Source: Pseudomonadota bacterium
GTDB lineage: Bacteria; Desulfobacterota; Desulfovibrionia; Desulfovibrionales; Desulfovibrionaceae
Direction of reading: 5' to 3'
Assembly: GCA_023390395.1 (NCBI GenBank)
Contig: JAEWCY010000071.1
Location: forward strand, 1-26,397
DNA: 26,397 nucleotides
A program made the position numbers and the translations under genes. The notes under the pieces are model-generated. The model had not been told where the DNA came from. It made no database searches and worked only from the letters and a program-made list of their open reading frames with translations. Below are positions 21,846 to 26,397 of the stretch, one piece after another; the stretch's first letter is position 1, and each line of letters begins with the position of its first letter.

Positions 21846-22703
21846 ATGCCCGACCCGTCCGACGACGCCCTTTTCCAGGCCATCGCGGCGGCCGCCCACG
21901 ACGCCCCCTTTCCCGACGGCCGGCCCGGCCGGTTCCTGACGCTCGACGCCGTGGCCGCGCTGGGGCGCGAACGCGGCCTGCCCCCGCGCCGGGTGGAGAT
22001 CGCCGCCCTGGAAGGGGGCGTCTGCCCCCTGCGCTACGCCCGCAACCTGCGCGCCTTCAGCATGGCCGAGCAGGCGCGGCTGCTTGCCTCGTGCGCGGCC
22101 ATGGTCGGCCTGGGCGGGCTTGGCGGGGGGCTTCTGGAAAACCTCGTGCGCGCCGGCGTGGGCCGGCTGCGCGCCGCCGACGGCGACGTCTTCGAGGAGT
22201 CCAACCTCAACCGCCAGCTCCTCTCCGACATCTCCGCCCTGGGCGCGCCCAAGGCCGCGGCCGCCGCGGCTCGGGCGGCGGCCGTCAATTCCTCGGTCGA
22301 TTTTTCGGCCCGGGCCGGATTCCTCGACCGCGCCGGCATGGACGCGCTGCTGGACGGCGCGGACGTGGCCGTGGACGCCCTGGGCGGCCTTGTCGACCGG
22401 CCCGCCCTGGCGGCGGCGGCGCGCGAGCGGGGCATCCCCCTGGTGACCGGGGCCGTGGCCGGCTACACCATCATCGTGGCCACGGTCCCGCCCGGCGCGC
22501 CCTCGCCCGTGGAGCTTCTGGCCGGCGGCGGCGGCACGGCGGCCGAGGAGGTCCTGGGCTGCCCCTCGCCGGCGGTCATGGCCGCCGCCGCGCTCATGGC
22601 CGCCGAGGTCGTGCGGCTGCTGGCCGGCCGCGCCCCGGCCCTGGCCGGCAAGGCGCTCGTGGCCGACCTCGAGACCATGCGCTTCGACACGGTCACGTTC
22701 TGA
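21846..22703 (+). CDS. HesA/MoeB/ThiF-family adenylating enzyme (E1-like)
   Basis: A 285-aa ATP-dependent activating enzyme expected to adenylate the C-terminal Gly of the adjacent ThiS/MoaD-like carrier. The Rossmann loop is VGLGGLGGG (87-95). The ATP site includes Asp114, Asn120 and Arg123 in DGDVFEESNLNRQ, and Asp177 in VDALGG. There are no paired CxxC zinc motifs as in MoeB; Cys239 in VLGCPSPAV is a possible catalytic or structural Cys. About 80 extra residues precede the Rossmann core (LEGGVCPLRYARNLRAFSMA), absent from textbook MoeB/ThiF. Last gene of the operon; 83 bases later the next gene has its own promoter. Confidence 0.88.
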   Translation: MPDPSDDALFQAIAAAAHDAPFPDGRPGRFLTLDAVAALGRERGLPPRRVEIAALEGGVCPLRYARNLRAFSMAEQARLLASCAAMVGLGGLGGGLLENLVRAGVGRLRAADGDVFEESNLNRQLLSDISALGAPKAAAAAARAAAVNSSVDFSARAGFLDRAGMDALLDGADVAVDALGGLVDRPALAAAARERGIPLVTGAVAGYTIIVATVPPGAPSPVELLAGGGGTAAEEVLGCPSPAVMAAAALMAAEVVRLLAGRAPALAGKALVADLETMRFDTVTF

Positions 22704-22710
22704 CGCCCCA

Positions 22711-22739
22711 TCGACAGGCCGTGCCGGACGCGTTACATA
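22711..22739 (+). promoter_or_regulatory. Sigma-70-type promoter for the GAF protein gene
   Basis: TCGACA (22711-22716) and TACATA (22734-22739) with a 17-base spacer, about 48 bases before the start codon. The -10 hexamer and spacing match those of the promoter at 6396-6424. Confidence 0.55.
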
Positions 22740-22786
22740 CGCGTTAGGCGCGGCGGTCGCCCGCCTCCACGTTCCAAGGACGCCCC

Positions 22787-24067
22787 ATGCCGCTCAAAGC
22801 CGATTGCTGTCCCCTGGCCACTCCGCTCCTGCTCACGGGCTTCGACGTGCGCGAACGCCTGCTCAACATGATCGGCGCCGCGCCGGCCGCCGTGCGCGCG
22901 GCCATCATCGACCTGCTGCAATCGATCAAGACGTCCCTGGACGTGCTGGAGGACGTGCCGGTGCTGGAGCGGCCGGAGAGCCCGGTGGACGGCTGGGAAG
23001 GGCTGCTGACCACCCTGACCGGGGTGCGCCGCGAGATCGACACGGTCAAGACCCTCAAGCTCGAGGAACTGCAGCGGGCCAACCCCGGGTTCGCCAACCT
23101 GGAGTACCGCTACGGCAAGATCAAGAAGGCCCACGACAAGGCCACGCTCATGCTCGAGATCCTCTACGAGCTGATAAACGCCGGCCAGGACTTCCAGACC
23201 GCCGACGAGATCCTCGAGCAAAGCGCCGAGATCATGCTCAAGGAGCTCAAGGCCGACCTGTACGTCTGCCGCCTGCGCGACGAGTCCGGCAACTGGGTCA
23301 ACATCGCGGCCAACACCCACACCGGCCGGGCCACGCCCATCTTCGTGCGCTCCATGGAGGAGACCCTGCCCCACCACCCGGTCATGCGCTCCGTGGGCGA
23401 CCCCAAGGCGCTGTTCGTGGTCTCCAACAATCTGCAAGGCCCCGAGCGCGGCGGCGAATCCATCGACTGCGTGCCCTACCTGGAGGGCTTTCGTTGCCGG
23501 TTGTCGTTTTTCCTGCGCGAACCGCAAGGCAAGGCCTTCGGGCTCATCATGCTCTATTCGAAGAAGCCCCGGTTCTTCGACCGCTACGAGACGGACTTCC
23601 TGGGCGACTGCGCCCGCGTCGTGTCCCTGACCGTGGGCCGGCGGCTGGAGCTCGGCCGCGACGCCCTGGCCAAGGCCGCCGGCGGCATGGCCCACGTGGG
23701 CAACAACGTGCTGGCCATCATGAAAAACGGCGCGGAACTCATTCTCGAGGACTGCGAGGACTTTCTCGACAACGAAGACGAGATCGCCACGGCGCTCATC
23801 ACCGAGGCCATGCAGCTCGTGCCCGGCCCCTGGCCGCCCCTGGCCCCGGCCGCCATGCGCCACCTCTTCGGCCTGGCCGTGGAACGCATGGAGGTCGAGA
23901 AGAAGATGCAGTACGTCAACCTGATCGTGGAGAACATCAACCGCCTGCGCGGGGCCATCGCCAACCTGCTCAAGGCCGTGGAGAACCCCATCCTCATGGC
24001 CTACGTCGGCGGCGAGGAGGTGCTCGACCTCGAACCCGAGGACGAGGACGAACACGCCGGCCACTAG
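22787..24067 (+). CDS. GAF-domain protein with an H-box-like dimerisation segment and no ATPase domain
   Basis: A 426-aa soluble protein. The N-terminal helical region (1-125) includes a coiled coil around NLEYRYGKIKKAHDKATLML. A GAF-like sensor domain follows (about 130-285), with GNWVNIAANTHTGRATPIFV and CRLSFFLREPQGKAFGLIML. AAGGMAHVGNNVLAIMKNGA (about 297-316) resembles the H-box of NtrB-type histidine kinases, with His303 in place. The remaining 110 residues are helical and end in an acidic tail; none of the N, G1 or G2 ATP-binding boxes is present. It could be a phosphotransfer or dimeric sensor protein working with other kinases, or a pseudokinase. AAGGA seven bases before 22787 supports the start. 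Confidence 0.82.
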   Translation: MPLKADCCPLATPLLLTGFDVRERLLNMIGAAPAAVRAAIIDLLQSIKTSLDVLEDVPVLERPESPVDGWEGLLTTLTGVRREIDTVKTLKLEELQRANPGFANLEYRYGKIKKAHDKATLMLEILYELINAGQDFQTADEILEQSAEIMLKELKADLYVCRLRDESGNWVNIAANTHTGRATPIFVRSMEETLPHHPVMRSVGDPKALFVVSNNLQGPERGGESIDCVPYLEGFRCRLSFFLREPQGKAFGLIMLYSKKPRFFDRYETDFLGDCARVVSLTVGRRLELGRDALAKAAGGMAHVGNNVLAIMKNGAELILEDCEDFLDNEDEIATALITEAMQLVPGPWPPLAPAAMRHLFGLAVERMEVEKKMQYVNLIVENINRLRGAIANLLKAVENPILMAYVGGEEVLDLEPEDEDEHAGH

Positions 24068-24108
24068 GGCCGCAGAGGTCGTTCCCTCGTAGCCCGAGCC
24101 GCAAAAAA

Positions 24109-24144
24109 AACGGGCTCCCGGCGATCTGCCGCCGGGAGCCCGTT
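24109..24144. terminator. Strong bidirectional intrinsic terminator
   Basis: A perfect 15-bp stem, AACGGGCTCCCGGCG (24109-24123) and CGCCGGGAGCCCGTT (24130-24144), with a 6-base loop. The plus strand continues CTATTTTATT; on the minus strand the stem runs into eight T (24110-24103). It ends the GAF gene on one side and the PRC gene on the other. Confidence 0.92.
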
Positions 24145-24159
24145 CTATTTTATTGGGGA

Positions 24160-24207
24160 GGCCGGAGGGCGGCAGCCCTCTGGCCGCCGGAAGCTTCCTC
24201 CCCCTTC
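24160..24207 (-). repeat. 3' hairpin repeat, copy C (after the PRC-barrel gene)
   Basis: Directly after the stop on the minus strand: purine run AGGAAGGGGGAGGAAG, core GCTTCCGGCGGCC, then a hairpin with arms GGCCAGAGGGC (24185-24175) and GCCCTCCGGCC (24170-24160), one mismatch, 4-base loop. The intrinsic terminator at 24109-24144 lies just beyond, so here the repeat is not needed as the sole terminator. Confidence 0.75.
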
Positions 24208-24813
24208 CTACTCCGCGTGCACGTCCGGCAGCGCGCCCACTTCGGCCTTGGTGGCGGCAAGCACCACTTCGCCGTCCTCGTAGGCGGCCACGAGCCCGGC
24301 CGGCACCTGCACCTCGCGCGTGCCCCACAGGTGTCCCGTGCGCAGCAGCAGATGCGTCACCCGGCCGGTATGGCGCTCGGTGAGCACGCCGTCCACCCGG
24401 CCGACCTTGCCGTCGCTGGCGCGCACCGTCTCGTGCCCGGCCAGGGCCACCGAGCCCTCGGGCGTGGCCGGATGCTCCACGGTCCAGGAGGACGGGGCCA
24501 TGGGGAGCTTCACGTCCTCGGCCTTGGCCAGAGACAGGAAAAACGCCGGGGTATAGTAGTCTTCCTGGATGTACTGCTTGCAGGCGGCGAAGCGCTTTTG
24601 CGGGATGTTCAGCCGCACGCCGTCCGGGCCGGATGCGGCGACGAACTTTTCCGGCACCAGCCGCAACGTGTTGGGCAGGGCGTCCTCGCGCACGACCAGA
24701 TGCGTGGCCTTGCCCTGGTGGGGGTCGATGATGACGTTTTCCACCCGGCCGACGGCGGCGTCCGTGGCGTGGACCGGGGCGGAGAGGGTCAGGTCGAGGG
24801 CGGCGTCTGGCAT
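24208..24813 (-). CDS. Tandem PRC-barrel domain protein
   Basis: A 201-aa soluble protein built of two similar halves. Half one (about 8-75) has VHATDAAVGRVENVIIDPHQ, then GKATHLVVRED; half two (about 118-185) has TVRASDGKVGRVDGVLTERH, then GRVTHLLLRTG. Both follow the PRC-barrel pattern (GxVxxVIxDxxxGxxTHLVV). Between them is a linker with CKQYIQEDYYTPAFFLSL. Such proteins are small scaffolds or stress-linked factors; no precise role can be given. The start at 24813 has GGAGG eight bases upstream; the frame is open further but not protein-like. It is divergent from the cardiolipin synthase gene across 148 bases, so co-regulation is possible. Confidence 0.82.
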   Translation of the reverse strand: MPDAALDLTLSAPVHATDAAVGRVENVIIDPHQGKATHLVVREDALPNTLRLVPEKFVAASGPDGVRLNIPQKRFAACKQYIQEDYYTPAFFLSLAKAEDVKLPMAPSSWTVEHPATPEGSVALAGHETVRASDGKVGRVDGVLTERHTGRVTHLLLRTGHLWGTREVQVPAGLVAAYEDGEVVLAATKAEVGALPDVHAE

Positions 24814-24858
24814 GGGCTTGGCCTCCGGTGGGGCGTGGTTGCGGTTTTGTGCAAGGAT

Positions 24859-24887
24859 TCTTGCCGTATTGCCCTCGTCGGTATAAG
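24859..24887 (+). promoter_or_regulatory. Possible sigma-70 promoter for the cardiolipin synthase gene
   Basis: TATAAG (24882-24887) is a good -10; TCTTGC 17 bases upstream is a poor -35. This is the only A/T-rich patch in the divergent gap. Confidence 0.35.
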
Positions 24888-24961
24888 CAAAAGCACACTG
24901 GGTCAAGTTGGGAGGCTTCCGGGGAAGGGGAGCGCGCCCGTATGCAACGAGGGAGGGGATC

Positions 24962-26374
24962 ATGCTCGTCTTCCTGCTCGCCTGCTGCCACGCCATCGGC
25001 GTCGTTTCGGCGGCCCGGGCCCTTTTCACGGCCCGCTCGCCCCAGGGCTCCATGGCCTGGGTCATGGCCATGATCACCTTTCCCTACCTGGCCGTGCCCC
25101 TGTACTGGGTGCTCGGCCGCAACCGCTTCCAGGGCTACGTGACCTCCAGACGGGCCGGCGACCGGGTGGTGGACGCCCTGGCCCCGGAGCTCGATCATCT
25201 GCGCGCCTTTCCCGACGCCCAGGCCCCGGGCGTGCCCGGGATCTTCCCGGTGCTCGAGCGCCTGGCGGAGCTGCCGTTCACCACCGGCAACGAGGTGGAA
25301 CTCCTCGTCGACGGCCAGGCCACCTTCGACGCCATCTTCGCCGCCGTGGACGCGGCCGAGTCCTACGTCCTGGTCCAGTTCTTCATCATCCGCGACGACG
25401 ACATCGGCCGGGCCCTCAAGGAGCGCCTCACGACCCGGGCCAAGGCCGGCGTGGCCGTCTACCTCCTCTACGACGAGATCGGCTGCCACAAGCTGTCCGA
25501 GGACTACCTCGACGAACTGCGACGGGCCGGGGCGCACGTCTCGGCCTTCAACACCACCCTCGGCTGGCGCAACCGTCTCCAGCTCAACTTCCGCAACCAC
25601 CGCAAGATCGTGGTGACCGACGGCCGCACGGCCTTCGTCGGCGGCCACAACGTGGGCGACGAATACATGGGCAAAAGCCCTCGCCTCGGCCACTGGCGCG
25701 ACACCCACGTGCGCTGCCAGGGCCCGGCCGCCACCCTCGTGCAGCTCACCTTCGCCGAGGACTGGTACTGGGCCACCCGGACCATGCTCGCCCTGGACTG
25801 GGAGCTGCGCCCGTCGCCGGCCGGCGACATGCCCGTGCTGGTCCTGCCCACCGGCCCGGCCGACGACATCGAATCCTGCGACCTCTATTTCTTCCAGGCC
25901 ATCAGCGCCGCCACGAAACGCATCTGGATCGTCAGCCCCTACTTCGTGCCGGACCGGGAAATCGTCTCGGCCCTGCAACTGGCCGTGCTGCGCGGCGTGG
26001 ACGTGCGCGTCATGCTGCCCAAAAAGCCCGACCACAAGATGGTCTACCTGGCCTCCTTCTCCTACCTGACCGACCTCGAAACCCTCGGCGTCAAGTTCTA
26101 CCGCTACGGCGACGGATTCCTGCACCAGAAAGTCATCCTGGTCGACGACGTCATGGCCTCGGTCGGCACGGCCAACTGCGACAACCGCTCGTTCCGGCTC
26201 AATTTCGAGATCACCATGGCCGTGGCCGACCCGGACTTCATCCGGGCCGTGGAGGCCATGCTGCTCGAAGACTTCTCCCGCTGCCAGCGCGCCAGCGCCG
26301 ACGACTACGAGGACCGGTCGTTTTTCTTCAAGACCGGCGTCATGCTCAGCCGCCTGCTCTCGCCCATTTTGTAG
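24962..26374 (+). CDS. cls: Cardiolipin synthase (phospholipase D family)
   Basis: A 470-aa inner-membrane enzyme that condenses two phosphatidylglycerols to cardiolipin and glycerol. Two N-terminal membrane helices (about 2-22 and 31-53) precede two PLD modules. The first HKD motif is in NHRKIVVTDGRTAFVGG, with FVGGHNVGDEY after it; the second is LHQKVILVDDVMASVGTAN, with NCDNRSFRLNFE after it. Both catalytic His/Lys/Asp sets are intact and length is typical for Cls. The start at 24962 has GGGAGGGG close upstream; the frame is open to 24908 but helix 1 begins at 24962. It stands alone, followed by what looks like the start of another 3' repeat. Confidence 0.93.
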   Translation: MLVFLLACCHAIGVVSAARALFTARSPQGSMAWVMAMITFPYLAVPLYWVLGRNRFQGYVTSRRAGDRVVDALAPELDHLRAFPDAQAPGVPGIFPVLERLAELPFTTGNEVELLVDGQATFDAIFAAVDAAESYVLVQFFIIRDDDIGRALKERLTTRAKAGVAVYLLYDEIGCHKLSEDYLDELRRAGAHVSAFNTTLGWRNRLQLNFRNHRKIVVTDGRTAFVGGHNVGDEYMGKSPRLGHWRDTHVRCQGPAATLVQLTFAEDWYWATRTMLALDWELRPSPAGDMPVLVLPTGPADDIESCDLYFFQAISAATKRIWIVSPYFVPDREIVSALQLAVLRGVDVRVMLPKKPDHKMVYLASFSYLTDLETLGVKFYRYGDGFLHQKVILVDDVMASVGTANCDNRSFRLNFEITMAVADPDFIRAVEAMLLEDFSRCQRASADDYEDRSFFFKTGVMLSRLLSPIL

Positions 26375-26397
26375 GAGAGGCGAGAAGGGGGAAGAGG
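26375..26397 (+). repeat. Probable start of a fourth 3' repeat copy, cut by the window edge
   Basis: After the cls stop the 23 remaining bases are almost pure purine (GAGAGGCGAGAAGGGGGAAG and on), the same kind of run that stands between stop codon and core in copies A, B and C. The core and hairpin would lie just outside the window. Confidence 0.45.

Noticed and set aside
22733..26125. Minus-strand open frame of about 1,130 codons over the GAF, PRC and cls region
   Set aside because: It is composed of His/Gly/Arg-rich shadow sequence; three well-supported genes in other frames occupy the stretch.
1..26397. CRISPR arrays, tRNA or rRNA genes, insertion sequences and prophage genes
   Set aside because: No evenly spaced direct repeats, no cloverleaf-like segments and no transposase or integrase motifs were seen by eye; a covariance-model scan could still find a small RNA.

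Overview
The window is very GC-rich, densely coded, and gram-negative in character: it encodes signal-peptide outer-membrane beta-barrels, a lipoprotein and a flagellar basal body/C-ring operon. The protein types, a sigma-54-driven flagellar operon, and 3' hairpin repeats of a kind I associate with this group suggest a high-GC sulfate reducer of the Desulfovibrionaceae (Desulfovibrio/Solidesulfovibrio type). That placement is inference from general knowledge; no marker gene in the window proves it.

Layout. 1-2601 (+): the 3' end of cheA, then a Fur-family regulator behind a good sigma-70 promoter, followed at once by a six-helix K+-channel-like protein. 2679-4484 (-): SulP anion transporter with STAS domain. 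4680-6379 (+): HAD phosphatase and sn-glycerol-1-phosphate dehydrogenase-like enzyme, overlapping by ATGA. 6533-6907 (+): unrecognised 124-aa protein with its own promoter. 6931-8590 (-): a D-2-hydroxyacid dehydrogenase and a stand-alone IMP cyclohydrolase domain whose ribosome site lies inside an inverted repeat. 8729-9301 (-): TPR protein, divergent from the flagellar operon flgB-flgC-fliE-fliF-fliG-fliH-fliI at 9676-15599 (+). 15607-17064 (-): a small membrane protein and an MFS transporter. 17197-20275 (-): a three-gene envelope cassette of outer-membrane protein, exported choloylglycine-hydrolase-family amidase and outer-membrane protein. 20522-22703 (+): lipoprotein, hotdog thioesterase, conserved 99-aa protein, ThiS/MoaD-like carrier and HesA/MoeB/ThiF-like E1. 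22787-24067 (+): GAF protein with an H-box-like motif but no ATPase domain, closed by a strong bidirectional terminator. 24208-24813 (-): double PRC-barrel protein, divergent from a cardiolipin synthase at 24962-26374 (+).

The most informative signals are regulatory. The 374-bp gap between the TPR gene and flgB holds two divergent sigma-54 -24/-12 promoters; the one facing the TPR gene matches the consensus at every specified base, which ties this protein to the flagellar regulon. Three minus-strand genes end in the same 3' module: stop codon, purine-rich run, a CTCCGGCGGCC-like core, then a hairpin whose arms differ between copies yet stay paired. A fourth copy appears to begin at the right edge of the window. 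Candidate undescribed gene systems are the outer-membrane/Ntn-hydrolase cassette, the ThiS/E1/thioesterase operon and the HAD/G1P-dehydrogenase pair. No CRISPR array, tRNA, rRNA, transposase or prophage gene was seen.
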